From Chania fonticola_B (GTDB taxonomy: Bacteria; Pseudomonadota; Gammaproteobacteria; Enterobacterales; Enterobacteriaceae): 64,000 nt of DNA. The position numbers were made by a program, and so were the translations under genes. Positions within the stretch are counted from its first letter, which is position 1. Each line of letters begins with the position of its first letter. Below the pieces are notes generated by a model that saw only the letters and a list, made by a program, of their open reading frames with translations, searched no databases and was not told the origin of the DNA. The stretch lies in assembly GCF_048537545.1 (NCBI RefSeq), contig NZ_CP183218.1; one strand, written 5' to 3'. Shown one piece after another: positions 51,266-60,471 of the stretch.

Positions 51266-51960
51266 CTCTGCCACAGCTTAAACAGCAGGTATTGGAGGCC
51301 AACCTCGACCTTCCGCGCCACAAGCTGGTGACCTTTACCTGGGGCAACGTCAGTGCCGTTGACCGTGAACGCGGATTGGTGGTGATCAAGCCTTCCGGCG
51401 TGGAATATGCGCATATGCAGGTGGAGGATATGGTGGTAGTCAATCTGGCCGATGGACAACGAGTTGAGGGTAACAAGAAGCCTTCTTCAGATACCGCTAC
51501 CCATTTGGCGCTGTACCGCGAGTTTGCTGACATCGGCGGCATCGTGCATACCCATTCACGCCATGCCACTATCTGGGCACAGGCCGGGTTGGATATCCCT
51601 GCCTGGGGGACCACTCATGCCGACTATTTCTACGGCGCGATCCCTTGCACCCGGTTGATGACCGCAGATGAAATCGAGCACGATTATGAACTGGATACCG
51701 GCAAGGTGATTATTGAAACCTTCCGCCAACGCGGCATCAGCCCAAGCGCCATTCCGGCGGTGCTGGTCAATGCCCATGGGCCGTTTGCCTGGGGCAAGGA
51801 TGCGCATGACGCAGTGCACAACGCGGTCGTACTGGAAGAAATTGCTTATATGGGGATTTTTTCGCGGCAGTTGACGCCGGGGATTGGCAACATGCAGCAG
51901 GTGCTGTTGGATAAGCATTACCTACGTAAGCACGGCAAGAACGCCTATTACGGCCAATAG
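51259..51960 (+). CDS. sgbE: L-ribulose-5-phosphate 4-epimerase
   Basis: 233-residue class II aldolase-like epimerase of the AraD/UlaF/SgbE group; product is D-xylulose-5-phosphate, which enters the pentose phosphate pathway. Zinc histidines are in GIVHTHSRHATIWAQ and the later VLVNAHGPFAWGKDA; the TWGNVSA and KPSGVEY signatures are intact. Strong AAGGAGG upstream. Last gene of the operon. Confidence 0.95.
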   Translation: MLTLPQLKQQVLEANLDLPRHKLVTFTWGNVSAVDRERGLVVIKPSGVEYAHMQVEDMVVVNLADGQRVEGNKKPSSDTATHLALYREFADIGGIVHTHSRHATIWAQAGLDIPAWGTTHADYFYGAIPCTRLMTADEIEHDYELDTGKVIIETFRQRGISPSAIPAVLVNAHGPFAWGKDAHDAVHNAVVLEEIAYMGIFSRQLTPGIGNMQQVLLDKHYLRKHGKNAYYGQ

Positions 51961-51964
51961 CATC

Positions 51965-52274
51965 CCCTCACCCCAACCCTCTCCCACAGGGAGAGGGAGC
52001 TGTTAGCCCCTGCGCTTTTGGAAGTAAAGAGGTCATCTCAGCAAACTCGATCGCTCCTCCTTCAAAGTGAATTACTACCATTTCAAACACACTCGATCGG
52101 TCCTCATTCAAAGTGGGTTACTACAATTTCAAACACTCTCGAACGGTCCTCATTCAAAGTGGGTTAATACAATTTCAAACACTCTCGAACGGTGCTCATT
52201 CAAAGTGAGTTACTACACTTTCAGCCCAACTCGATCGGTCCCCTCTCCCTGTGGGAGAGGGTTAGGGTGAGGGG
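51965..52274. repeat. 46-bp tandem repeats flanked by inverted REP-like elements
   Basis: A REP-like element (CCCTCACCCCAACCC then TCTCCCACAGGGAGAGGG, 51965-51997) and its inverted copy (52241-52274) flank four consecutive 46-bp units beginning at 52045, 52091, 52137 and 52183, plus a 13-base partial unit at 52229. Units begin (A/T)CTCGA(T/A)CG and include TTCAAAGTG and TTTCAAACAC. Each REP contains an internal hairpin. The block lies between the sgbE stop and the pntB terminator and contains no gene. Confidence 0.88.
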
Positions 52275-52289
52275 TCAGTTCGATAAAAA

Positions 52290-52319
52290 AATGCCAGCCA
52301 CTGAAAAGTGGCTGGCATT
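52290..52319 (-). terminator. Terminator of pntAB
   Basis: A perfect 13-bp stem AATGCCAGCCACT / AGTGGCTGGCATT with loop GAAA; on the minus strand it is followed by a run of seven T residues. Confidence 0.9.
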
Positions 52320-52339
52320 GTGTTTTTCCTACAGTGATA

Positions 52340-53731
52340 TTACAGCGCGCGCAGGATCGCTTCCACGCTGGCCTTGGCATCGCCAAACAGCATCTGGGTG
52401 TTCTCTTTAAAGAACAGCGGGTTCTGCACACCGGCATAGCCGGTATTCATCGAGCGTTTGAACGCGATAACGTTTTGCGCTTTCCACACTTCCAGCACCG
52501 GCATACCAGCAATTGGGCTGCGCGGATCTTCCAACGCCGCCGGGTTCACCGTGTCGTTGGCACCAATGACCAGGACGGTATCGGTGTCCGGGAAGTCATC
52601 GTTGATCTCGTCCATTTCCAGCACCACATCGTACGGCACACGGGCTTCCGCCAGCAGCACGTTCATGTGGCCCGGTAAACGACCCGCCACCGGGTGAATA
52701 CCAAAGCGCACCTTGATGCCGCGCGCGCGCAGCTTCTCGGTGATTTCCGCAACCGGATACTGCGCCTGCGCCACCGCCATGCCGTAGCCTGGGGTGATGA
52801 TCACCGAGGTGGAGTTACGCAGCTGTTCGGCCACTTCTTCCGCCGTGGTTTCGCGGTATTCGCCCATTTCTTCTGCGTCGCCGGTTGAGGAGCCATCGGT
52901 ACCAAAACCACCGGCAATCACGCTGATAAACGAGCGGTTCATCGCTTTACACATGATGTACGACAGGATCGCACCGGAAGAACCGACCAGCGCACCGGTC
53001 ACGATCAGCAGATCGTTGCTCAGCATAAAGCCTGCCGCCGCTGCTGCCCAACCGGAGTAGGAGTTCAGCATCGACACTACCACCGGCATGTCTGCCCCAC
53101 CGATTGACGCCACCAGATGCCAGCCGAAGCCAAGAGCAATCACGGTCATGATCAGCAGTGCAAACACTTCCCAACCAACGCTGTTGGTACGCACGAACAG
53201 CACCATCAGCAGGAAGGAAACCACCAGAGCAGCCAGGTTCAGCTTGTGACGATTAGGCAGCATCAGCGGCTTGGAAGAGATGATGCCGCGCAGTTTGCCA
53301 AAGGCCACGATAGAACCGGTAAAGGTCACCGCACCGATGAAGATGCCGAGGAACACTTCGGTAAGATGGATATTTTCCATCACCGGTTCCATGGCCACCG
53401 TACCGTGATCCAGGTAGCTGTTGAAGCCGACCAGCACCGCAGCCAGACCCACGAAGCTGTGCAGCACCGCCACCAGCTCTGGCATTTCGGTCATTTCGAC
53501 CTTCTTGGCCAGATACACGCCAATGGAACCACCGATGATCATCGCGATAATGATCCAGCCCACGTTACCGGAATCCGGCCCGAGGATGGTGGCGATCAGC
53601 GCGATCGCCATCCCGGCCACGCCGAACAGGTTACCCTGCTTGGACGTTTCATGGCGCGAAAGACCGGCCAGGCTGAAAATAAACAGAATAGCGGCAACAA
53701 TGTATGCAGCTGTAACTAATCCACCAGACAT
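52340..53731 (-). CDS. pntB: NAD(P) transhydrogenase subunit beta
   Basis: 463-residue inner-membrane subunit with about nine transmembrane helices (residues 1-270) and the C-terminal NADP-binding domain III (SVIITPGYGMAVAQAQYPVA, VRFGIHPVAGRLPGHMNVLL, VLVIGANDTVNPAA). Together with PntA it couples proton re-entry to hydride transfer from NADH to NADP. Length is that of E. coli PntB (462). It is 12 bases after pntA. Confidence 0.97.
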   Translation of the reverse strand: MSGGLVTAAYIVAAILFIFSLAGLSRHETSKQGNLFGVAGMAIALIATILGPDSGNVGWIIIAMIIGGSIGVYLAKKVEMTEMPELVAVLHSFVGLAAVLVGFNSYLDHGTVAMEPVMENIHLTEVFLGIFIGAVTFTGSIVAFGKLRGIISSKPLMLPNRHKLNLAALVVSFLLMVLFVRTNSVGWEVFALLIMTVIALGFGWHLVASIGGADMPVVVSMLNSYSGWAAAAAGFMLSNDLLIVTGALVGSSGAILSYIMCKAMNRSFISVIAGGFGTDGSSTGDAEEMGEYRETTAEEVAEQLRNSTSVIITPGYGMAVAQAQYPVAEITEKLRARGIKVRFGIHPVAGRLPGHMNVLLAEARVPYDVVLEMDEINDDFPDTDTVLVIGANDTVNPAALEDPRSPIAGMPVLEVWKAQNVIAFKRSMNTGYAGVQNPLFFKENTQMLFGDAKASVEAILRAL

Positions 53732-53743
53732 TTTTGCTACCCC

Positions 53744-55270
53744 TTAGTTTTTGCGGAACATCTTCAGCATGCGCTGAGTGACGGTGAATCCACCAAAAAT
53801 GTTGATGCTGGCGATCAGTACCGCGACAAAGGAGAGGAAACTCACCCAGCCGCCATGACCAATCTGCAACAACGCACCGACCACGATAATCCCTGAGATC
53901 GCGTTAGTGACCGACATCAACGGGGTATGCAATGCATGGCTGACGTTCCAGACCACGTAGTAACCTACCACGCAGGCCAGCGCAAACACGGTAAAGTGAG
54001 ACAGGAATTCTTTCGGTGCCGAATTGGCAAACCAACCGAACAGGATGATCGCCAGTGCGATCAGACCGTATTTCACCATTGGTGAGGTTGGTTTCTTTTC
54101 AACTTTCTCGATTGGCGCGGCGGCAGCCTGCTTAGGCTGGGCGGAGACCTGGATCGGCGGTGCTGGCCAGGTAACTTCGCCATCGCGAACTACGGTCACG
54201 CCGCGGATCACGGTGTCTTCGAAATCGATATTGATTTCGCCGTTTTTCTCTTTCGACAACAGCTTCAGCAGGTTCACCAGGTTGGTGCCGTATAGCTGTG
54301 AGGACTGCGTCGGCAAGCGGCTTGGCAGATCGGTATAACCGATAATCTTCACGCCGTTTTCGGTAACGGTCACCTGATCGGCCACGGTCAGCTCACAGTT
54401 GCCACCGGTTTGCGCGGCCAGATCGACAATCACGCTGCCCGGCTTCATGGAAGCCACCATCTCTTTGGTAATAAGCTTTGGTGCCGGGCGGCCAGGGATC
54501 AGCGCCGTGGTCACGATAATGTCTACTTCCTCTGCCTGAGCGGCAAACAGCGCCATTTCTGCTTTGATAAAGGCTTCAGACATCACTTTGGCATAGCCAT
54601 CGCCGCTGCCTGCTTCTTCCTCAAAGTCCAGCTCGAGGAATTCTGCGCCCATACTCTGCACTTGCTCTTTCACTTCCGGGCGGGTGTCGAAGGCGCGAAC
54701 GATCGCCCCCAGGCTACCAGCCGCACCGATAGCGGCCAAGCCAGCAACCCCAGCACCAATGATCATCACTTTGGCCGGGGGAACTTTACCGGCGGCGGTG
54801 ATCTGGCCGGTGAAGAAACGCCCGAATTCGTGCGCCGCCTCAACGATAGCGCGATAACCGGCGATATTGGCCATTGAGCTCAGAGCATCCATGGACTGCG
54901 CACGTGAAATACGTGGCACGGAATCCATGGCCATAGCGGTCACGTTGCGGGCCGCCAGCTTCGCCATCAATTCTGGGTTTTGTGCCGGCCAGATAAAGCT
55001 GACAAACGTACTGCCTTCACGCATTAACGCAATTTCTTCCTCAAGAGGTGCGTTAACCTTCAGGATCAGATCCGATTGCCACACATCGGCTGTATCGGTA
55101 ATTGTCGCCCCTGCGGCTTGATAAGCTGCATCTTCAAAGCTTGCCAGTTTTCCCGCCGCGCTTTCGATCGCGACGGTAAAGCCCAGTTTCAGCAGTTGTT
55201 CTACCGTTTTCGGCGTTGCTGCAACTCGGGCTTCATTGGCCAACCGTTCTCTTGGTACACCAATACGCAT
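53744..55270 (-). CDS. pntA: NAD(P) transhydrogenase subunit alpha
   Basis: 508-residue subunit (E. coli 510). Domain I is an alanine-dehydrogenase-like NAD-binding region (MRIGVPRERLANEARVAATP, VMIIGAGVAGLAAIGAAGSLG), and the C-terminal part holds four hydrophobic helices (about residues 400-500). First gene of pntAB, transcribed leftward. Confidence 0.97.
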   Translation of the reverse strand: MRIGVPRERLANEARVAATPKTVEQLLKLGFTVAIESAAGKLASFEDAAYQAAGATITDTADVWQSDLILKVNAPLEEEIALMREGSTFVSFIWPAQNPELMAKLAARNVTAMAMDSVPRISRAQSMDALSSMANIAGYRAIVEAAHEFGRFFTGQITAAGKVPPAKVMIIGAGVAGLAAIGAAGSLGAIVRAFDTRPEVKEQVQSMGAEFLELDFEEEAGSGDGYAKVMSEAFIKAEMALFAAQAEEVDIIVTTALIPGRPAPKLITKEMVASMKPGSVIVDLAAQTGGNCELTVADQVTVTENGVKIIGYTDLPSRLPTQSSQLYGTNLVNLLKLLSKEKNGEINIDFEDTVIRGVTVVRDGEVTWPAPPIQVSAQPKQAAAAPIEKVEKKPTSPMVKYGLIALAIILFGWFANSAPKEFLSHFTVFALACVVGYYVVWNVSHALHTPLMSVTNAISGIIVVGALLQIGHGGWVSFLSFVAVLIASINIFGGFTVTQRMLKMFRKN

Positions 55271-55808
55271 AATGTTCCCTTCTCACCTGTTCTGATGATG
55301 TTTATTATCGTGTTACCCATAGCGATAGCACCGGCTGGCAAGTTTTTTATCAGCCTTGCCTGTCAGCAAATTAAGGTGCCACCTATAACCTACTGAAAAT
55401 GTGATCGATGATCCATAATTGCTTACGTTTACCCGTCAGTTTTTACATAAAAATGCAGCTAAGGCTATGACAAATCTCAAATCTGGATGCAAAAACTGCC
55501 AGGAAGGCCCTTTTCAACGCACTATTGTGCAGAACCCGCCCTAAGCCATTTCCTGTCAGCCGCGGACAGCGAGAATAAAAGTTATAAAATTGTGAATAAT
55601 TAACATTAATGAGATTAAACGCTTTATTATTGAAACTTATAACCTGTTGGCCCAACGTGGCTCATCTAGTGTGGCTCGGCTTTGTCGCATCGCATCACAT
55701 AAAATGCTGAGACACCTGCCAAGGTTACATGGCATAATCTGCGGCTGAATTACACCTAAACTGTTCAGCACGTTATAAACGTTACTGCGCTTGGCGAAAG
55801 GATTTTTT
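55271..55808. other. Divergent promoter region of pntA and ydgH
   Basis: About 540 bases with no supported gene; two longer frames here lack ribosome sites and are antisense shadows. It is AT-rich between 55560 and 55640. I find no convincing operator. Confidence 0.5.
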
Positions 55809-56759
55809 ATGAAGCTGAAGACCACGATCATCGCATCAGCCTTGTTATCACTTACTGCGCTGTCTGTGCATGCCGCGCAAGAGTTAACTCCTGAGAAAGC
55901 AGCGGCCATCAAGCCGTTTGATCGCATCACCATTACCGGCCGTTTTATTGCCATCAACGAAGCTGCCGATGCCGTATCCCGCCGTGCAGATAAAATGGGG
56001 GCCGACGCCTTCTATATCCAGGACATCAACAACAGCAACAATGGCGGCAACTGGCGCGTCACCGCAGACGTCTATCATAAAGATGCCCCAGAAGTCAGCA
56101 AAGAGACCAAATACCGCGTGATTAACGGCGTGAAAGAACTGCCGAAAGACGAAGCCTTCCTGCTTGAGCCTTACGATACCGTCACCGTCAGCGGCTTCTA
56201 CCGCAGCCAGCCAGACATCAACGACGCCATCTCCAAAGCCGCACAGAAGAAAGGCGCTGCCTCGTTCTTTATCGTGCGTCAGGTGGATGCCAACCAGGGC
56301 GGCAACCAGTTCATCACCGCTTACATCTATAAAGCCGATGCGCCGAAGCGTGTGGTGCAAAGCCCGGATGCCGTACCTGCCGATTCTGAAGCCGGTAAAG
56401 CCATGTTGGCTGCTGGTGGTGCAGAAGCCGCCAAGGTCGAGATCCCAGGAGTTGCCTCATCCGGCTCACCAGCCCGCGACGTTGGCCGCTTCTTCGAAAC
56501 TCAGACCTCTACCGGCCAGCGTTACACTGTAACCTTGCCGAACGGCACAAAAATTCAGGAAGTGAATAACGTCACCGCCGCGCAGATGGTGCCGTTTGAT
56601 TCCGTGACCTTTACCGGCCACTTCAACAGCATGACCGACGTCTCTACCGAAGTGGCGAAACGTGCCGCAGAGAAAGGCGCCAAGTACTACCATGTGACGC
56701 GCCAGTGGCAGAACAAGAGCGGCGGCAACCTGACCGTCAGCGCCGATCTGTTCAAATAA
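55809..56759 (+). CDS. ydgH: Periplasmic DUF1471 protein YdgH
   Basis: 316-residue exported protein with three DUF1471 (YhcN/BhsA-like) repeats, each opening with a PFD or PYD motif followed by a VTGRF/VSGFY/FTGHF strand (starting about residues 30, 125 and 250). Signal peptide LKTTIIASALLSLTALSVHA. Same neighbourhood as in E. coli (pntA-ydgH-ydgI). Function unknown; DUF1471 proteins are linked to stress and envelope or biofilm responses. AAAGGA precedes ATG 55809; an in-frame upstream ATG at 55791 is less well placed. Confidence 0.93.
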   Translation: MKLKTTIIASALLSLTALSVHAAQELTPEKAAAIKPFDRITITGRFIAINEAADAVSRRADKMGADAFYIQDINNSNNGGNWRVTADVYHKDAPEVSKETKYRVINGVKELPKDEAFLLEPYDTVTVSGFYRSQPDINDAISKAAQKKGAASFFIVRQVDANQGGNQFITAYIYKADAPKRVVQSPDAVPADSEAGKAMLAAGGAEAAKVEIPGVASSGSPARDVGRFFETQTSTGQRYTVTLPNGTKIQEVNNVTAAQMVPFDSVTFTGHFNSMTDVSTEVAKRAAEKGAKYYHVTRQWQNKSGGNLTVSADLFK

Positions 56760-56780
56760 TCCCCGCTGTCACCTTGATCG

Positions 56781-56808
56781 AAGGGCTGCCACCGTGCAGC
56801 CTTTTTTT
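56781..56808 (+). terminator. Terminator after ydgH
   Basis: GGCTGC (56784-56789) pairs with GCAGCC (56796-56801) and runs directly into seven T residues. Confidence 0.85.
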
Positions 56809-56988
56809 ATGCCGCTGCTGAATAAGTTTTTATCCATTGCGCATAACCAATCATTGCATCTGCAAGCATCTCCCCTTAGAATTTGCGCCAATTTTTAGCT
56901 CTATTACCTGCCCTTGCGGTAATTGCCATGACGTTATGGCTGGCCTGCACGGAACGCATAGTTGTTTATTCTGTCTCGGGATCCATCA

Positions 56989-58380
56989 TTGGAAAGAAAA
57001 CTTGGTCTTACCGCGTTAACCGCCTTGGTGCTCAGCTCAATGCTGGGCGCAGGCGTCTTTAGCCTGCCGCAGAATATGGCCGAGGTTGCCAGCCCGGCGG
57101 CCTTGCTGATTGGTTGGGCCATCACCGGCGTCGGCATTCTGTTCCTGGCGTTTGCCATGTTGTTACTGACCCGCCTGCGCCCCGACCTGGATGGTGGCAT
57201 CTTCACCTACGCCAAAGAAGGCTTTGGCGAACTGGTGGGCTTTTGCTCGGCGTGGGGTTACTGGCTGTGTGCGGTGATCGCCAACGTTTCTTATCTGGTG
57301 ATCGTGTTTGCTGCACTAAGCCTGTTTACAGACCGCAGCGGCACGGTGATCCTGGGCGATGGCAACACCTGGCAGGCGTTGATCGCCGAATCCTTGTTGC
57401 TGTGGATCGTCCACGCCTTGGTATTGCGCGGCGTGCAAACGGCGGCCAGTATCAATCTGGTAGCCACCCTCGCCAAGTTGCTGCCGCTCGGCCTGTTTGC
57501 CGTGCTGGCCGCTATCGCGTTCCGCATGGATACCTTCACGCTGGATTTCCACGGCGTTGCTCTTGGTACGCCAGTTTGGCAGCAGGTTAAAGACACCATG
57601 CTGATCACCCTGTGGGTGTTTATCGGTGTTGAAGGTGCTGTGGTAGTTTCCGCCCGCGCCAGGCAGAAAAAGGACGTTGGCCGCGCCACCATGCTGGCCG
57701 TGATTTCCGCTTTAGCGGTGTATCTGGTGATCACCCTGCTGTCGCTCGGCGTGGTGCCACGCAGTGAGCTGGCTGAAATGCGCAACCCGTCAATGGCGGT
57801 GCTGATGGTTGACCTGATCGGCCCTTGGGGTGATGTGATCATCGCCACTGGCCTGATCGTTTCGGTGTGCGGGGCTTACCTCAGCTGGACTATCATGGCG
57901 GCCGAAGTGCCTCTGCTTGCCGCTCAACACGGCGCATTCCCTAAAATTTTCCGCAAGCAAAACCAGAACCACGCTCCGTCAGCCTCCTTGTGGTTGACCA
58001 ATGGTGCAGTGCAAATTGCGCTGGTGATTATCTGGCTGACCGGCAGCAACTACAATTCGCTGCTGACCATCGCTTCCGAGATGATCCTGGTGCCGTATTT
58101 CCTGGTGGGAGCCTTCCTGTTCAAGGTAGCCCGTCAGCGGCAGGATAAGCGGCTGATTTTCGCCGCGAGCGGTGCCTGCCTGTATGGGCTGTGGCTACTC
58201 TATGCTTCAGGCCTTATGCACCTGTTGATGTCGGTGCTGCTGTATGCACCTGGCTTGCTGGTGTTTATGTATGCCCGCAGTGGACATCAGGAAGTGAAAT
58301 TGCTCAACCGACTAGAGAAAGGCACCGTTATGCTGCTGTTGGCTGCAACCCTCCCGGCCGGATGGTTTATGTTGCATTGA
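56989..58380 (+). CDS. ydgI: Amino acid antiporter YdgI (APC family)
   Basis: 463-residue inner-membrane transporter of the APC/ArcD-like family with about twelve helices; E. coli YdgI is a predicted arginine/ornithine antiporter. The body LGLTALTALVLSSMLGAGVF is nearly identical to the E. coli protein, whose start aligns with TTG 56989 (LERKLGL). The frame also has a TTG at 56962, so the exact start is uncertain; no ATG is available in the first part. Substrate is unproven. Confidence 0.92.
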   Translation: MERKLGLTALTALVLSSMLGAGVFSLPQNMAEVASPAALLIGWAITGVGILFLAFAMLLLTRLRPDLDGGIFTYAKEGFGELVGFCSAWGYWLCAVIANVSYLVIVFAALSLFTDRSGTVILGDGNTWQALIAESLLLWIVHALVLRGVQTAASINLVATLAKLLPLGLFAVLAAIAFRMDTFTLDFHGVALGTPVWQQVKDTMLITLWVFIGVEGAVVVSARARQKKDVGRATMLAVISALAVYLVITLLSLGVVPRSELAEMRNPSMAVLMVDLIGPWGDVIIATGLIVSVCGAYLSWTIMAAEVPLLAAQHGAFPKIFRKQNQNHAPSASLWLTNGAVQIALVIIWLTGSNYNSLLTIASEMILVPYFLVGAFLFKVARQRQDKRLIFAASGACLYGLWLLYASGLMHLLMSVLLYAPGLLVFMYARSGHQEVKLLNRLEKGTVMLLLAATLPAGWFMLH

Positions 58381-58386
58381 TCGACT

Positions 58387-58418
58387 CAATTAACCGGGTG
58401 ACCTCACCCGGTTAATTG
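58387..58418. terminator. Bidirectional terminator after ydgI
   Basis: A perfect 15-bp stem CAATTAACCGGGTGA / TCACCCGGTTAATTG with a 2-base loop lies between the convergent stops of ydgI and the unknown gene at 58412-58828; it overlaps that gene's stop codon. Confidence 0.8.
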
Positions 58419-58828
58419 CCAGGTACCGGTTGGGCGTTAATGGTGATCCTCTCACCCACCTGCGTCACTAGCACTGATTCGCCGCACTTTTTCTCAATGG
58501 CGTCCAACTGCTCCGCCGCCAGCGGATACGGCAGTTGAATATCAAACACCACCAACTGCTGCTGCCGGGCCAGATCGATCAGGCGAATAATATTGACCTC
58601 ATCGCTGACCTGCGTCGAAACCACCTGTAATGCCAACTCTTTCAACTGATCCTGACGCGAGCGTGAGTCTGCCACGCGCGATTTCACTACCATGCCAAAA
58701 ATAGGCATCACGCCATAGATTGCATCGATAAAGCGCCACTGCTTTTTGCAGGAGGCAGATAAAAAGTGGGTGTAGTCAAAACAGACTCTCTCACTGCGCG
58801 CGACGAATGCAAGATGATCGTTGTTCAT
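58412..58828 (-). CDS. Conserved-looking protein of unknown function
   Basis: 138-residue soluble protein from ATG 58828, which has AAGGG eight bases upstream; the frame continues to 58960 but that part overlaps the divergent folM promoter. The sequence opens NNDHLAFVARSERVCFDYTHF and contains a regular C-terminal part (VVFDIQLPYPLAAEQLDAIEK, VTQVGERITINAQP). It has no signal peptide or membrane segment. I do not recognise the family. It lies where E. coli has no gene between ydgI and folM, and the ydgC gene of E. coli is absent downstream of folM. Confidence 0.7.
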   Translation of the reverse strand: MNNDHLAFVARSERVCFDYTHFLSASCKKQWRFIDAIYGVMPIFGMVVKSRVADSRSRQDQLKELALQVVSTQVSDEVNIIRLIDLARQQQLVVFDIQLPYPLAAEQLDAIEKKCGESVLVTQVGERITINAQPVPGN

Positions 58829-58948
58829 CTTCGTTACCCTTCTGGTGGCCAGTGCTGAAATGTCATCGATGGCAAGCGTTATCCGCTTTCTGACGTATAA
58901 TGGCATAATTACCTTAATGTTTGCCAGTTTGCTCAGGAGCTTTACTCG

Positions 58949-59671
58949 ATGGTCTCTCACAACTCGGCCCCTGTGCTGATCACCGGCGGTGCCCGCAGAA
59001 TTGGGCTGGCTCTGGCCAAGTCGTTCTTACAACGGGGCGTTCCGGTCATTATTGCCTATCGCAGTGAATACCCGGCGTTAGCCGAACTCCAAGACCTTGG
59101 CGCGATCTGCCTGCAGGGCGATTTCTCTGCCCACGAAGGGATCTATCATTTTGCCGATCAGGTAAAACAGGTCGCCCCAAAGCTGCGTGCCGTGATCCAT
59201 AACGCCAGTGCCTGGTTGGCAGAATCACCGGAGACTCCGCCGGAACAGGTAATGGCTTCGATGCTCCAGATCCACGTTTACACACCCTACCTGTTAAACC
59301 AACTGCTGGAACCCTGCCTGCTTGGCCAAGGGCAAGCCGGTGCCGATATCATCCACCTGACGGATTATGTGGTGGAGAAAGGCAGCGACAAGCACATTGC
59401 CTATGCCGCCAGTAAGGCCGCGCTGGATAATATGACCCGTTCCTTTGCCCGTAAACTGGCCCCCGAAGTCAAAGTGAATGCTATTGCCCCGGCGCTGATC
59501 ATGTTCAACACCGGTGACGATGAAGCCTATCGTCAGCAGGCATTGAGAAAATCCCTGATGCAGATTGCCCCAGGGGAAAGCGAAGTGGTCAATCTGGTGG
59601 ATTATCTGATGGGCAGCCGCTACGTTACCGGGCGCACTCACGGCGTGGATGGCGGACGACCGCTGCGCTGA
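58949..59671 (+). CDS. folM: Dihydromonapterin reductase FolM
   Basis: 240-residue short-chain dehydrogenase/reductase that reduces dihydromonapterin to tetrahydromonapterin, with some dihydrofolate reductase activity. It has the cofactor motif VLITGGARRIGLALAKSF, HNASAW, the catalytic Tyr-Lys in YAASKAALDNMT, and the C-terminal GRTHGVDGGRPLR shared with E. coli FolM. Same neighbourhood as in E. coli. Confidence 0.95.
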   Translation: MVSHNSAPVLITGGARRIGLALAKSFLQRGVPVIIAYRSEYPALAELQDLGAICLQGDFSAHEGIYHFADQVKQVAPKLRAVIHNASAWLAESPETPPEQVMASMLQIHVYTPYLLNQLLEPCLLGQGQAGADIIHLTDYVVEKGSDKHIAYAASKAALDNMTRSFARKLAPEVKVNAIAPALIMFNTGDDEAYRQQALRKSLMQIAPGESEVVNLVDYLMGSRYVTGRTHGVDGGRPLR

Positions 59672-59742
59672 ATAATGGGCATGGCGCAACACCGAGCAGC
59701 GCGCTATGCTGGATGCCGTTTTTCCTATAAAACCACCCTATT

Positions 59743-60471
59743 ATGACTAAAATTGTTTTTGTAGAAGACGATCCTGAGGTTGGCAAACTGATTGCCGCCT
59801 ATCTGGGCAAACATGACATCGACGTCATCATCGAACCCCGTGGCGATACGGCACAGGCCTGTATTGAGCGGGAACAACCAGACCTGGTGCTGTTGGATAT
59901 CATGCTGCCCGGCAAGGACGGCATGACGCTGTGCCGCGATCTGCGCCCGGTTTATCCCGGCCCGATCGTGTTGCTCACCTCGCTGGACAGCGATATGAAT
60001 CACATCCTGTCATTGGAAATGGGTGCGCATGACTACATCCTGAAAACCACGCCGCCTGCGGTGCTGCTGGCACGCCTGCGTTTACACCTGCGCCAACACG
60101 GTGGCAACCAGCCAAAAGAAGAGCAAACCCAGAACATCACCCAACATAATGCCGTGCATTTTGGTTTACTGTGCATCGATCCGGTCAACCGCCAGGTGAC
60201 GCTGGGGGAAGAAATCGTCACCCTCTCCACTTCAGATTTCGATCTGCTGTGGGAGCTGGCCACCCATGCCGGGCAAATCATGGCCCGTGAAGCGTTGCTG
60301 CAAAACCTGCGCGGTGTCAGCTACGACGGTATGGATCGCAGCATCGATGTGGCCATTTCACGCCTGCGCCGCAAACTGTATGACAATGCCCTGGAGCCGT
60401 TTCGCATCAAGACCGTGCGCAACAAGGGCTATCTGTTTGCCCCCAACGCCTGGGCATCGGTGCAACAATGA
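59743..60471 (+). CDS. rstA: Response regulator RstA
   Basis: 242-residue OmpR/PhoB-type regulator. Receiver domain with the acidic pair EDD, phosphoacceptor aspartate in LVLLDIMLPGKDG (about residue 52) and conserved lysine in YILKTTPPAVLLARL; C-terminal winged helix (SRLRRKLYDN, IKTVRNKGYLF). Close to E. coli RstA, a PhoPQ-controlled regulator of acid, envelope and iron-related genes. I see no PhoP box directly upstream. Confidence 0.96.
   Translation: MTKIVFVEDDPEVGKLIAAYLGKHDIDVIIEPRGDTAQACIEREQPDLVLLDIMLPGKDGMTLCRDLRPVYPGPIVLLTSLDSDMNHILSLEMGAHDYILKTTPPAVLLARLRLHLRQHGGNQPKEEQTQNITQHNAVHFGLLCIDPVNRQVTLGEEIVTLSTSDFDLLWELATHAGQIMAREALLQNLRGVSYDGMDRSIDVAISRLRRKLYDNALEPFRIKTVRNKGYLFAPNAWASVQQ

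Noticed and set aside
52045..52241. Possible CRISPR array.
   Set aside because: The 46-bp units are contiguous and alike along their whole length, with no spacers and no cas genes.
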